This document shows, piece by piece, positions 50,059 to 58,612 of a stretch of 63,049 bases of DNA (within the stretch, counting starts at the first letter, position 1; every line of letters begins with the position of its first letter). The notes under the pieces are model-generated. The model was not told the origin of the DNA and did no database searches. It was given only the letters and a program-made list of their open reading frames with translations. Position numbers and translations under genes: made by a program. Source of the stretch: a virus; IMG/VR virus record IMGVR_UViG_3300027782_000082, positions 1 through 63,049 of that record. The stretch is one strand, 5' to 3'.

Positions 50059-52047
50059 TTATGTTGGTGGTCTGACAGTGGCTTTTTCTAAAGCCGTGTA
50101 CATGGATTCACCGTGTATCATTAAATCTCGAACGCCTGTTAATTCTTGTTCAAATCTGCCGCCAACAAATCTATTCCTGCATTCAGTTACTGTATACACA
50201 CCTGATATCGTTCTATTGGTCGGTGCAAGACCAGATTCTGTTTGAGTTGCAAGATCAGCAGATCTGACTTCCATATAAAACTTTTGTTGTCCTACAAAGA
50301 AATCTGCACGAGCGGCTTTTGCTCGCGTGATATCAGCTGGTATGCGTCCTGAAAAAGGTCCTTGAGAAAATACTGGTTTGGCCGCACCAAACCAGTATGG
50401 ATCTCCTCGTATGGTCATTGTTATCTTTTGAAAGTCTGGTCCTGTATAGTTAAGTCCATCATACACATGTTGGAATTTCATTCGTCGACTTTCGGCCTGT
50501 GATGGGTTTGAATTTGCACCTGTGCCTTTATCTGTAGCATTATTATCATAGCTATACAGGTGCGGAAACACCGGAGCATCACCGGCACTTGCGCCACCTT
50601 GCCCTGACCCTGTGCCCGTTTGTATAGCTGGTATTTTTTCTTCGGCGTAACTTAGTTTTTGATTTACAGAATTAGTTGCACCCGACATCGGCTGTGCCGC
50701 GTTTACCAATCCTACCGCACTTAGTACGGTGTTTACTATACCTGGCCGTTGTGTTGCACCTGGGCCTGTGGTTGCGCCGGATCCTGGTGAATATTGTCTT
50801 AAAAGATGTTCGGCAATGAACAATCCATATTCTGCTTTGATTTCAAACTTCAAGATTTCACTATTGATACCTGTAAAATAGTAATCATATCGCTTGCGTA
50901 GATTATTGATGTAGGCAGCATTGCTCAATCGCGCGGCAACCTGTGTCTGGAATTCGCCTTTTTCAATCTGATTCACTGGACCGTAAAACCAGTCTGGACT
51001 GTCTTGCAAAAAGATATAATAGTAAAACTTTTTAACATAGTCATTGGTAATGGTATCCCATCTACTATCCGGGTCTACCATTACGTCTACGCGATAAATT
51101 TGTTTGATTTTTTTAGCATCTTCAAGTGCTTTGGCCTTGTCAGTAATTTTTAGAGGATCGCTAAGTGTGCCATCTTGATTGAGTCCGTACTGCATGGCTT
51201 TTGTATCTGCCATGGCATTGTCAATGCATTGTAGTATGGTTGAACCTTCTCTGTTGGTGTTCAGTAGGCCATTGCTGCCATCCATGGGTCTTGCTGTCTG
51301 GGATCGAAACTGTTGTTTCTCTGGATCGCTGGCTTCAAATTTGAAATGATCACTTGACGAAATAAATGGCTCTAGTATGAAATGCCATTCGTTTTCATAC
51401 TGTTGCTCTCCTTTGCCAACTCTGCGTGTTTCTTCTTGCTTGAGTGTGGTTTCTAATTCTTTGATATAGTCCTTGAAATGACCCGCATGCTTGATTGTTT
51501 TGGTTGACGATAATGTGACATTGACATGCCGAGATGCGTCATAATCAAGTCCGCCAAAATGTAACTTGAACTCGCCGCCTTTTTCTGTCAGTCGTGTTTC
51601 TACTTTGAAAACCTGTACTATATAGATGCCGCGTTCGGGATCAATCTGTACGTTACCATTTGGAAGATGTCCTGGAAATTCAACTTCGATAAGATATCTA
51701 CAATTGATAATGCCGTTGGCAACGCCAAGCGTGGCAGCAGATTCAACGATGGCATCCATGAACTTAAATCCGCTGGGATCTAGCACAGTCATGATTCCTT
51801 GTGCAAAGAAGGCAGAACGTGCATTTGGACTCAATGAATATGACTGCTTCAATTCTAAGTCTGTTAAAATGAACCTGCTGGTTGTTGCGCTTTCTGCTAG
51901 CGTGAATCCTTTACTGGGATCCATGAATAACGCATCTTGAGGACGCAGTAAACTAACACGTAGTCGATAATCCACACTATCATATTTGTTCAGTGTGTTT
52001 TGATCAAAGGTCAGTTTATCAAAAAGTGCTTTTGTTGTTACTGGCAT
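50059..52047 (-). CDS. Baseplate hub structural protein (gp27-position, 662 aa)
   Basis: A 662-residue virion protein between gp5 and gp53 homologues, the place of hub proteins such as T4 gp27 (391 aa). N-terminal pattern: LTFDQNTLNKYDSVDYRLRV, FILTDLELKQSYSLSPNARS and VQVFKVETRLTEKGGEFKLH, beta-rich and structural. The C-terminal 250 residues contain a Gly/Ala/Thr-rich linker (QYSPGSGATTGPGATQRPGI) and a final GVYTVTECRNRFVGGRFEQE segment. Identity as hub is inferred from position and composition, not from a family signature. Confidence 0.6.
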   Translation of the reverse strand: MPVTTKALFDKLTFDQNTLNKYDSVDYRLRVSLLRPQDALFMDPSKGFTLAESATTSRFILTDLELKQSYSLSPNARSAFFAQGIMTVLDPSGFKFMDAIVESAATLGVANGIINCRYLIEVEFPGHLPNGNVQIDPERGIYIVQVFKVETRLTEKGGEFKLHFGGLDYDASRHVNVTLSSTKTIKHAGHFKDYIKELETTLKQEETRRVGKGEQQYENEWHFILEPFISSSDHFKFEASDPEKQQFRSQTARPMDGSNGLLNTNREGSTILQCIDNAMADTKAMQYGLNQDGTLSDPLKITDKAKALEDAKKIKQIYRVDVMVDPDSRWDTITNDYVKKFYYYIFLQDSPDWFYGPVNQIEKGEFQTQVAARLSNAAYINNLRKRYDYYFTGINSEILKFEIKAEYGLFIAEHLLRQYSPGSGATTGPGATQRPGIVNTVLSAVGLVNAAQPMSGATNSVNQKLSYAEEKIPAIQTGTGSGQGGASAGDAPVFPHLYSYDNNATDKGTGANSNPSQAESRRMKFQHVYDGLNYTGPDFQKITMTIRGDPYWFGAAKPVFSQGPFSGRIPADITRAKAARADFFVGQQKFYMEVRSADLATQTESGLAPTNRTISGVYTVTECRNRFVGGRFEQELTGVRDLMIHGESMYTALEKATVRPPT

Positions 52048-52343
52048 CAGGCAAACCTTTTAACTGAATTTGGACTAGGTATAGTTATTTGTAATCCCGA
52101 AATAAAATCCCATACAGGATCTTCAAGTTTGTCTCTATTGATTGCGGCAAATACCCACCAGAGTTTAGCGGTACCATAAAGATCATATGCTAGTTTATCA
52201 GGACGGTTAGCATATTTTGAATCTATCATGTATTGAGATTGATCGCTGTCTAATAAAATAGCCTGAGGGGTAAGATAATCTAAGTACGCTGACTTTAACT
52301 TTGTTACCGAATAAAAACTGCGAGGATCGTATGCAACTGCCAT
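52047..52343 (-). CDS. 53: Baseplate wedge protein gp53-like
   Basis: A 98-residue protein with RPDKLAYDLYGTAKLWWVFA and FISGLQITIPS, the N-terminal hallmark of T4 gp53, which clamps wedges into the baseplate ring. T4 gp53 has 196 residues, so this is a short form. It is flanked by 1-nt overlaps on both sides, showing tight coupling with the neighbouring baseplate genes. Confidence 0.78.
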   Translation of the reverse strand: MAVAYDPRSFYSVTKLKSAYLDYLTPQAILLDSDQSQYMIDSKYANRPDKLAYDLYGTAKLWWVFAAINRDKLEDPVWDFISGLQITIPSPNSVKRFA

Positions 52344-53059
52344 TAGATGTATCCTTTATCTGCTAGTTGTCCACCTGCAAATTTACCAAGAGTAAATTCA
52401 GTACGAATTGGGCCAGTAGCACGTTGCACCATGAGTTCAATGTCGATTGTAAACAGCGTAGGAACCGCATGGTATTGGCCATCTACATTTAACTCTGCGT
52501 AGTCCACATCATCTGGTAAAGTTATACTGAAGCTCTTGACAACAACCGGTACGTTTTCAAACATATATCTTCCGTATGCTGTAAAACTAAGCACAGGAGG
52601 TGGCGCACCTCTAAGAGGATCGCCTTCACCATAACGCATCTTTGTTATTGTGCGCAAGAAATGTATCACACCCAAGCTGTGCTTTGCCCAAAGATCAGTT
52701 TGTGACGTAAATTTAGCACTGATACCGATATTTTGGATCTGAGAACGATTGAATGCATGTGGCTGATAGTTAGTATGTGTCAGTTCCATTTCAGTGTACA
52801 TTGCTTCAATACCGGTGCGTATCGTCGGTGTATAAGGAAAATTCAATACAAGGGTGTTGCCGCCACCGACAGCATTGCCGCCGAGTTTGGCTCTAACCCA
52901 GTCAGTAACCCCTTCAATACCTTGGCTGATTATGTTTGTACCGTTCTCTCTCGGCCCAGCTGTCCGTAGGAAACCCAGCAAGGGGCTGTTGGCAGCTTCG
53001 GCACCAAGTACTGTATTTGGGTCTGCTCGCATTGCGAGTCGGGCTGTGGTAATAGGCAT
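52343..53059 (-). CDS. Tail-tube/baseplate protein (gp48/gp54-type candidate, 238 aa)
   Basis: A 238-residue protein with a conserved core: VLNFPYTPTIRTGIEAMYTE, WAKHSLGVIHFLRTITKMRY, YGRYMFENVPVVVKSFSITL and a final DDVDYAELNVDGQYHAVPT. This resembles proteins that connect the baseplate hub to the tail tube in T4-like phages (gp48/gp54), but the assignment is tentative. It is the first gene of the hub operon, with a late-type ACTAAATA box only 7 nt before its start, so its mRNA could be leaderless. Confidence 0.6.
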   Translation of the reverse strand: MPITTARLAMRADPNTVLGAEAANSPLLGFLRTAGPRENGTNIISQGIEGVTDWVRAKLGGNAVGGGNTLVLNFPYTPTIRTGIEAMYTEMELTHTNYQPHAFNRSQIQNIGISAKFTSQTDLWAKHSLGVIHFLRTITKMRYGEGDPLRGAPPPVLSFTAYGRYMFENVPVVVKSFSITLPDDVDYAELNVDGQYHAVPTLFTIDIELMVQRATGPIRTEFTLGKFAGGQLADKGYI

Positions 53060-53066
53060 GATAAAC

Positions 53067-53074
53067 TATTTAGT
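53067..53074 (-). promoter_or_regulatory. Late-promoter-like box ACTAAATA
   Basis: On the minus strand it ends 7 nt before ATG 53059. Transcription from a box at this distance would begin near the start codon. Confidence 0.5.
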
Positions 53075-53118
53075 GCTTTGAAAAACCCAGCTTTATTGCA
53101 TTTGGTATCTTAAAGAGG

Positions 53119-53147
53119 TTGACATCCACTGACTAAAACCGTATACT
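53119..53147 (+). promoter_or_regulatory. Sigma70-type promoter for the late sigma factor
   Basis: TTGACA (53119-53124), 17-nt spacer, TATACT (53142-53147). ATG 53155 lies 7 nt after the -10 box, so the mRNA should begin at or next to the start codon. Confidence 0.8.
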
Positions 53148-53154
53148 GTTATAC

Positions 53155-54066
53155 ATGACAACTTCACCCGCAAAAACAATATATCTATCAAACAAAGATC
53201 TTCTCAAAGAGATCCACCACAGCAAAATGACTTATTGCTGGGTCAAAAGTCCAGAATATTACTATTACGATTTGATCCTTGACGATCTTGCCAAGTTCCA
53301 TAATCGCAAAAATGTAGCCTTTCCTAAGGGAGCAATAACTACAGCGAGAGAGAATCGTGCCAGTAGGCAAGCGGCGCAAGCATTGGAAGTCGCAGACCGT
53401 GAATGGCGAGAAACAGGGCAAAAAGGATTGAAACCAAAGCTGGATCAGTTCTTGCCAGATCCCAAGAAAATACCAGTGGAAGAACTAGTGATACGCACAT
53501 CTTCTAGCTTTGACCATATTCCAGTTGAACCAGGGCGTAAAAACAAGCCCAAGATCACAGCAGACCTACACTCAAAAGTAAACTTTCCTCCATTCAAGCA
53601 TTGGGTCAAGATTGAAGATGAATGGGTCGAGGTAGCCCGTAGTCACTGGAAAGGCGATCTCAAGAAGGGACAATTTAGTGTCAGTCATGGCAAAGTAGTT
53701 GATAACCTTGCCAGAATGTACATTAAATTGTGTGAGCGTTACAGCATGCGATCAAATTGGCGAGGCTATACCTACGTTGAAGAAATGCGAGGGCAAGCAT
53801 TACTGCAACTCAGCCAGATTGGTTTGCAGTTTGACGAAAGCAAAAGCTCTAACCCATTCGCATACTATACCGCGGCCATAACCAACAGCTTCACCCGTGT
53901 GCTCAACATGGAAAAGAAGAATCAAAATATCCGAGACGATCTCTTGCAAGACGCAGGACAAATGCCCAGCTGGTCACGCCAGCTAGAATACCAAGCACAA
54001 CAAGTAGCCACAAGAGAGCGCAATGCTGCCTTGAGCGAAGGTGCCAAGGATGAGGAAGAAGTATAA
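53155..54066 (+). CDS. 55: Late-transcription sigma factor gp55-like
   Basis: A 303-residue protein whose C-terminal half matches gp55: VDNLARMYIKLCERYSMRSN, then YTYVEEMRGQALLQLSQIGL and SNPFAYYTAAITNSFTRVLN, the sigma region-2 like helices that recognise TATAAATA boxes. The final EKKNQNIRDDLLQ follows. T4 gp55 has 185 residues; this one has about 110-130 extra N-terminal residues (KTIYLSNKDLLKEIHHSKMT and a Lys/Pro-rich linker). The gene has a consensus sigma70 promoter and a leaderless start, so it should be made by host RNA polymerase before late genes. Many TAAATA boxes in this window are candidate targets. Confidence 0.9.
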   Translation: MTTSPAKTIYLSNKDLLKEIHHSKMTYCWVKSPEYYYYDLILDDLAKFHNRKNVAFPKGAITTARENRASRQAAQALEVADREWRETGQKGLKPKLDQFLPDPKKIPVEELVIRTSSSFDHIPVEPGRKNKPKITADLHSKVNFPPFKHWVKIEDEWVEVARSHWKGDLKKGQFSVSHGKVVDNLARMYIKLCERYSMRSNWRGYTYVEEMRGQALLQLSQIGLQFDESKSSNPFAYYTAAITNSFTRVLNMEKKNQNIRDDLLQDAGQMPSWSRQLEYQAQQVATRERNAALSEGAKDEEEV

Positions 54067-54067
54067 T

Positions 54068-54484
54068 ATGGACATGCAACATTATAAAGACTTTGTTGAG
54101 CGTATCACTAGCCCGCAAAGCAATAACCTACATGATTTTATCAGCCGCTGTAGAGAACTTGAGGAACAGACCGCAGTTGAAGGCGCACCAGATCTCAATG
54201 TGCCGTTGTTTTTGACTGCGGCCATGGGCATTGGTAGCGAGGGCGGAGAGTTCCAGGAAATTGCCAAGAAGATCTTCTTCCAAGGCAAGCCTTTCACACA
54301 GGATGTTGTGTTCCATCTCAAACGTGAACTAGGTGATATCATGTGGTATTGGGTCAATGCGTGTCGCGCACTTGGTCTCAATCCTGACGAAGTCATCTAT
54401 GAAAACATCGCCAAGCTAGAATCACGATACGGCGATAGTTTTTCAGTTAACCGTAGCGAGATCCGAAAAGACGGCGATCTCTAA
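54068..54484 (+). CDS. MazG-like nucleotide pyrophosphohydrolase
   Basis: ATG 54068 directly follows the gp55 stop; an upstream GTG would lie inside gp55. The 138-residue protein has the MazG pattern: GSEGGEFQEIAKKIFFQ, then ELGDIMWYWVNACRALGLNP with the Glu and Asp that bind Mg2+, and VIYENIAKLESRYG. MazG-type enzymes hydrolyse NTPs or dNTPs to the monophosphate. In phages they are linked with nucleotide balance and, in some, alarmone levels. The SpoT-like hydrolase in the same window makes that link worth testing. Confidence 0.85.
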   Translation: MDMQHYKDFVERITSPQSNNLHDFISRCRELEEQTAVEGAPDLNVPLFLTAAMGIGSEGGEFQEIAKKIFFQGKPFTQDVVFHLKRELGDIMWYWVNACRALGLNPDEVIYENIAKLESRYGDSFSVNRSEIRKDGDL

Positions 54485-54501
54485 TCACTAGAAGGAACAC
54501 A

Positions 54502-55524
54502 ATGGGTCAACTATTCAAGAAGGCAGCTTGCTTTACGGACATTCATTTTGGTATGCGTAGTAACAGTCGTACACACAACGACGATTGTGAATCGTTCATC
54601 AAGTGGTTTGTAAAGGAAGCACAAGCGGCTGGCGCTGAGACTTGTATTTTTCTTGGTGACTGGCATAACAATCGTTCAACAGTCAATGTGAGTACGCTGA
54701 ACTATACAGTGAGCAATCTAGAGTATCTCAGCAAGAGTTTTGACCGTGTGTTCTTTATCACTGGCAATCACGACTTGTTCTATAGAGAAAAGCGTGAGAT
54801 CCATAGCTTGCCATTTGGCAAGTACCTTACCAACATCACCATGGTCAATGAAGCCATAGTCGAAGGCGACGTTGCTATCGTTCCATGGCTTGTGGGTGAA
54901 GAATGGACCAACATGAAGAAGCTAGACAGCAGATATGTGTTTGGACATTTTGAGTTGCCCAGCTTCAAGATGAATGCCATGGTTGAAATGCCTGATCATG
55001 GCGGACTCAATGCAGGTCACTTTCCAAACCAAGAACTTGTGTTCTCAGGACATTTCCACAAGCGCCAACAGAAAGGCAATGTTGTGTACATGGGCAATCC
55101 ATTTCCGCATAACTTTGCTGATGCATGGGATGACGAACGTGGCATGATGCTGTTGGACTGGGGTGGCAAGCCAGAGTACAAGAGCTGGCCAGATGCACCC
55201 AAGTTCCGTGTGCTTACACTGGGTGGTGTGATTGAAGATCCAGGTCGGGTACTTGATAAAAACACATTTGCTCGTATCAGCATTGACATTGATATCAGCT
55301 ATGAAGAAGCACAGTTCCTTAAGAAAACATTCATGGAAGAATACGGTTGTAGGGATCTCACACTGATTCCTGCAAAGAAAGAAGAGCATGCCAAAGAATG
55401 GACTGCTGAGGATGTGAAATTTGAAAGCGTTGACCAAATCGTCATGACGCAATTGAATGCGATCGACTCAGATGTGATCGACAAGAAGATGTTGGTTGAC
55501 ATCTACAACGGTCTTACAGTATAA
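54502..55524 (+). CDS. 47: Recombination endonuclease subunit gp47 (SbcD/Mre11-like)
   Basis: A 340-residue protein (T4 gp47: 339). Mre11-type phosphoesterase motifs are in order: DIHFG (residues about 13-17), GDWHNN near 53-58, TGNHD near 91-95 and a late SGHFHKRQ near 183-190, all metal ligands. With gp46 it forms the nuclease that resects DNA ends for recombination-dependent replication. The last residues overlap no neighbour; gp46 starts 14 nt after the stop. Good AAGGA ribosome-binding site. Confidence 0.93.
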   Translation: MGQLFKKAACFTDIHFGMRSNSRTHNDDCESFIKWFVKEAQAAGAETCIFLGDWHNNRSTVNVSTLNYTVSNLEYLSKSFDRVFFITGNHDLFYREKREIHSLPFGKYLTNITMVNEAIVEGDVAIVPWLVGEEWTNMKKLDSRYVFGHFELPSFKMNAMVEMPDHGGLNAGHFPNQELVFSGHFHKRQQKGNVVYMGNPFPHNFADAWDDERGMMLLDWGGKPEYKSWPDAPKFRVLTLGGVIEDPGRVLDKNTFARISIDIDISYEEAQFLKKTFMEEYGCRDLTLIPAKKEEHAKEWTAEDVKFESVDQIVMTQLNAIDSDVIDKKMLVDIYNGLTV

Positions 55525-55537
55525 TGCAGGACAATCA

Positions 55538-57313
55538 ATGCTGACAATTAAAAATCTCACGGTAAAGAACTTCCTGTCTGTTGGTAATGTTACCCAAGCG
55601 GTAAACCTTGACCAACATGGCCTCACCTTGGTCATTGGTCTTAACATGGACATGGGTGGCGAAGGCGCACGTAACGGTGTGGGTAAGACCACTATCGTCA
55701 ATGCACTCAGCTATGCATTGTATGGCAATGCACTCAGCAACATCCGTAAGGACAATCTTATCAACAAGACCAATGATAAGAACATGTTGGTCACAGTGGA
55801 GTTTGAAAAGAATGGCCACAACTATCGTATTGAACGTGGCCGCAAGCCCAACATATTTCGTTTCGCAGTTGATGATGACGAAGTAAACGAAGCCGGCACC
55901 AACGAAGGACAGGGCGAAAACAAACTTACCCAGGAAGCAGTAGAACGCATCCTGGGCATGAGCCACGAGATGTTCAAACATATCCTGGCACTGAATACCT
56001 ACAATGAACCTTTCCTAAGCATGAAGAACAATGATCAGAAAGAGATCATTGAAGAGCTACTGGGTATCACACTACTCAGTGAAAAAGCAGAGCTTCTTAA
56101 AGAAGCAATGAAAAACACACGCGATGGTATCAAGGAAGAAGAATTCCGTATCAGGGCTTTGCAAGAAACCAATGCCAAGATACAGAGTTCTATTGAGGAC
56201 ATTGAACGTCGTAGTCGCATCTGGGTCAAGAAGAAAGATGATGACATGGTCAAGTTGGTTGCTTCAATCAACGAACTTGAAACCATTGACATTAACCAAG
56301 AGCTTGCAAACCATTCAGCACTGACTGCATGGAAAGAAAAAGAACAAAAGATCAAGCGTTATACCAAGGACCTGGCAAATGCACAGGCAGCAGTAAAGCG
56401 ACTGAGTGGACAGTTGGTAGAGTTGACCGGTGCATGTGACAAAGCAAAAGATCACAAGTGCCATGCTTGTGGACAGGGCTTGCATGATGACCAACAGTCA
56501 TCCATGATATCTGAGCTGGAATCTGCTATGATGAGTGTGGCAGACGATCTAGAGCGCGAGCATGCACTAGAGCAAGAGGCCAAAGCAAAAATTGAAGAAT
56601 CTGGCAGTTTGGGTACAGCACCACGTGTTCGGTATACCGACATAAATGATGCTGTGAACCACAAGAGTAGCTTGGAAAATCTAAAGTCGCAGTTGGTACA
56701 GCGTGATGCAGATAAGGATCCATATCAGGATCAAATTGAAACATTGCGCAACAAAGCACTAGCGGAAGTTGACTGGAACCCAATAAACACTCTTAACAAG
56801 AAGCTTGAACATCAAGAGTTCTTGTATAAGTTGCTCACTAACAAGGACTCATTTGTGCGACGTCGCATCATTGAGCAGAACTTGAGCTATTTGAATCACA
56901 GGTTGAATCACTATCTTACATTGCTACAGCTACCACATGAAGTCAATTTCCAAAGCGACCTTACTGTTGGTATCAAGATGCTGGGACAAGAATTTGACTT
57001 TGACAATCTCAGCCGTGGCGAACGCAACAGGCTCATCTTAGGATTGAGCTGGAGTTTCCGAGACGTGTTTGAGAGTTTGAATTTTCCTTGTAATTTGCTG
57101 TTCATTGACGAGCTTGTAGATTCAGGTATGGATCCAGTAGGTGTAGACGCCGCACTGGCCGTGCTCAAGAAGTTCAGCAGAGAATCAAAGAAGAATGTTT
57201 TCTTGATATCTCATAGAGATGAATTGATAACACGTGTAAACAACAGTTTGCAAGTTGTCAAAGAAAACGGATTTACCACGTTCTCGACGGATGTGGATAT
57301 GATGGAGGCATGA
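55538..57313 (+). CDS. 46: Recombination endonuclease subunit gp46 (SbcC/Rad50-like)
   Basis: The start is ATG 55538 (MLTIKNLTVKNFLSVGN) after AGGA. An ATG at 55496 lies inside gp47 and would add non-conserved residues. The 591-residue protein (T4: 560) has Walker A ARNGVGKTTIVNALSYALYG near residue 45, a coiled-coil middle and a zinc-hook-like CHACGQ near 309-314. The ABC signature is LSRGERNRLILG near 490, and Walker B is LLFIDELVDSGMD near 524. It is the ATPase partner of gp47. The stop overlaps the next start (ATGA). Confidence 0.93.
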   Translation: MLTIKNLTVKNFLSVGNVTQAVNLDQHGLTLVIGLNMDMGGEGARNGVGKTTIVNALSYALYGNALSNIRKDNLINKTNDKNMLVTVEFEKNGHNYRIERGRKPNIFRFAVDDDEVNEAGTNEGQGENKLTQEAVERILGMSHEMFKHILALNTYNEPFLSMKNNDQKEIIEELLGITLLSEKAELLKEAMKNTRDGIKEEEFRIRALQETNAKIQSSIEDIERRSRIWVKKKDDDMVKLVASINELETIDINQELANHSALTAWKEKEQKIKRYTKDLANAQAAVKRLSGQLVELTGACDKAKDHKCHACGQGLHDDQQSSMISELESAMMSVADDLEREHALEQEAKAKIEESGSLGTAPRVRYTDINDAVNHKSSLENLKSQLVQRDADKDPYQDQIETLRNKALAEVDWNPINTLNKKLEHQEFLYKLLTNKDSFVRRRIIEQNLSYLNHRLNHYLTLLQLPHEVNFQSDLTVGIKMLGQEFDFDNLSRGERNRLILGLSWSFRDVFESLNFPCNLLFIDELVDSGMDPVGVDAALAVLKKFSRESKKNVFLISHRDELITRVNNSLQVVKENGFTTFSTDVDMMEA

Positions 57314-57522
57314 AAATGACCGAACAAACAAAAAGCAATCACGACATTATTGCAGAAGCATTTCAAACGTATCTTGATGAGAACGCAAAGTTCACTGGCA
57401 AAGGCGTCAAGGCGGCTGCAAGTCGCGCACGTAAGGCACTAGGTGACATTCGCAAGGCAGCTGGTGAGCGCCGTAAAGAAATCATGGTAGAGAAAACTGC
57501 TATGACCGAGAAGAAGGCCTGA
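57310..57522 (+). CDS. Small basic helical protein (70 aa)
   Basis: Overlaps the gp46 stop by 4 nt (ATGA), so it is translationally coupled to gp46/47. The 70-residue protein starts MKMTEQTKSNHDIIAEAFQT. The rest is a lysine/alanine-rich helix (KGVKAAASRARKALGDIRKA and GERRKEIMVEKTAMTEKKA), like histone H1 tails. It could bind DNA or the 46/47 complex, but I recognise no family. Too short to classify further. Confidence 0.65.
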   Translation: MKMTEQTKSNHDIIAEAFQTYLDENAKFTGKGVKAAASRARKALGDIRKAAGERRKEIMVEKTAMTEKKA

Positions 57523-57554
57523 TAAACAGGTTCATAGCATAAATCAAAGTACAC

Positions 57555-58073
57555 ATGGCGTCGAAAAGCAAAAACAAAGGTAAGTCCTGGGAAAGAGATG
57601 TTGCAAATTTCTTGTCCGAACTGTATGGAGCGTCGTTCATACGTGTTCCATCTAGCGGTGCATACGTGGGCGGCAAAAATGCTGTTCGCAAAGAGTTCTT
57701 GCACGAAGGACAGATACGCTCAATGAAGGGCGACATCACTCCACCAGGTGAATGGAAGCACCTCAACATAGAATGCAAAAGCTATGCTGAGTTTCCATTC
57801 CACCAGCTTTTCACGTCAGGTAAGATAACACTCTTAGACAACTGGATAGATCAGACCATTGAAGCTGCCGATGAAAACGACCTTAACATCGTTATCATGA
57901 AGTTCAACAGAAAAGGCAGCTTCATTGCGTTTGAGTACAAGCACTTTCCTACATTTACAACACATAGGCATGTCCGTTACGACAGCGTAAAACACGGACC
58001 ATGGGCATTTACAGGCTTTGACGACTTTTGGCAATTGAACAAAGACGCAGTTAAAACCCTTTCTATCCCTTAA
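57555..58073 (+). CDS. PD-(D/E)XK nuclease, Holliday-junction-resolvase-like
   Basis: A 172-residue protein. KGDITPPGEWKHLNIECKSY carries the PD-(D/E)XK core: the Asp of GDI, then E-x-K in IECKSY (about residues 60-75). An upstream GKSWERDVANFLSELYG helix has the Glu common to Hjc-type resolvases, and SSGAYVGGKNAVRKEF resembles the loop before the catalytic strand. It probably cuts branched DNA intermediates. It follows gp46/47 and the small basic protein, giving a recombination cluster. Confidence 0.75.
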   Translation: MASKSKNKGKSWERDVANFLSELYGASFIRVPSSGAYVGGKNAVRKEFLHEGQIRSMKGDITPPGEWKHLNIECKSYAEFPFHQLFTSGKITLLDNWIDQTIEAADENDLNIVIMKFNRKGSFIAFEYKHFPTFTTHRHVRYDSVKHGPWAFTGFDDFWQLNKDAVKTLSIP

Positions 58074-58371
58074 AACTCCCCACAGGCTCATCTCTACCGA
58101 TAGGCTGCGCAACGGCCGCATAACTAGTTGCCCTAGACCTGGACACACGTATCGCAGGGACGGAAATTGTGCGCGGTAGCACAGACTCAGCACCACTATC
58201 CTTTACAGGACGTAAGTCAAACGGTATGAAACTGGCTTGGTGTGAGAATAGCAAAACCGAAATGAGCAAGCTCTATTGACAATTATAACTTGCGTGATCC
58301 CAGGACGATTCTATCGGGTGTCTTGGGTTAGTCAGCGTCATTAAAAGAAGATAGACGTAAAAAGGTACAGC

Positions 58372-58545
58372 ATGACCGCCTTTGCCCTCTGGGTTGTTTC
58401 TGATAGATGTGGTATGGTACTCTGGAGAAAGTCCTTAGTCCAGCTTTTCACTTTGCCCTTAACAGGGCGAAGTGTGGCTGGAACCTCAGAGAAAATATCA
58501 TCTTGTTTCACTAGTAAACAAAATAACTTAGAATCTAAAAAGTAA
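58372..58545 (+). CDS. Possible small ORF (57 aa)
   Basis: ATG 58372 has an AAAGG ribosome-binding site. The product (MTAFALWVVSDRCGMVLWRK...) has a hydrophobic beginning and a polar Ser/Lys/Asn tail, with Arg codon AGA/CGA use. It overlaps a strong hairpin, so the region may be RNA rather than coding. No family recognised; low confidence. Confidence 0.25.
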   Translation: MTAFALWVVSDRCGMVLWRKSLVQLFTLPLTGRSVAGTSEKISSCFTSKQNNLESKK

Positions 58546-58596
58546 AAATGATTCATGAACATATCACGAGCGATAGCGATGTGAATGTGAAATGAA

Positions 58597-58612
58597 GGCT
58601 GCGACAGCAGCC
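58597..58612 (+). terminator. Short hairpin, terminator-like without T-run
   Basis: GGCTGC (58597-58602), loop GACA, GCAGCC (58607-58612): a compact 6-bp G+C-rich stem near the end of the non-coding interval and before the convergent gp26-region genes. With no T-tract it is a weak terminator at best. Confidence 0.35.

Noticed and set aside
58100-58160. tmRNA, from GGCCGCATAAC resembling the end of a tag frame
   Set aside because: No tRNA-like acceptor ends, no TTCAA loop and no complementary halves could be found in the interval.
58416-58440. RNase P RNA, from GGAGAAAGTCC resembling the P4 core
   Set aside because: The partner core sequences (ACAGAA and the conserved CR-V region) are missing downstream, and the motif lies in a simpler hairpin.
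58341-58562. 73-residue minus-strand ORF
   Set aside because: No ribosome-binding site and low-complexity hydrophobic sequence. It overlaps the hairpin-rich gap in antisense.
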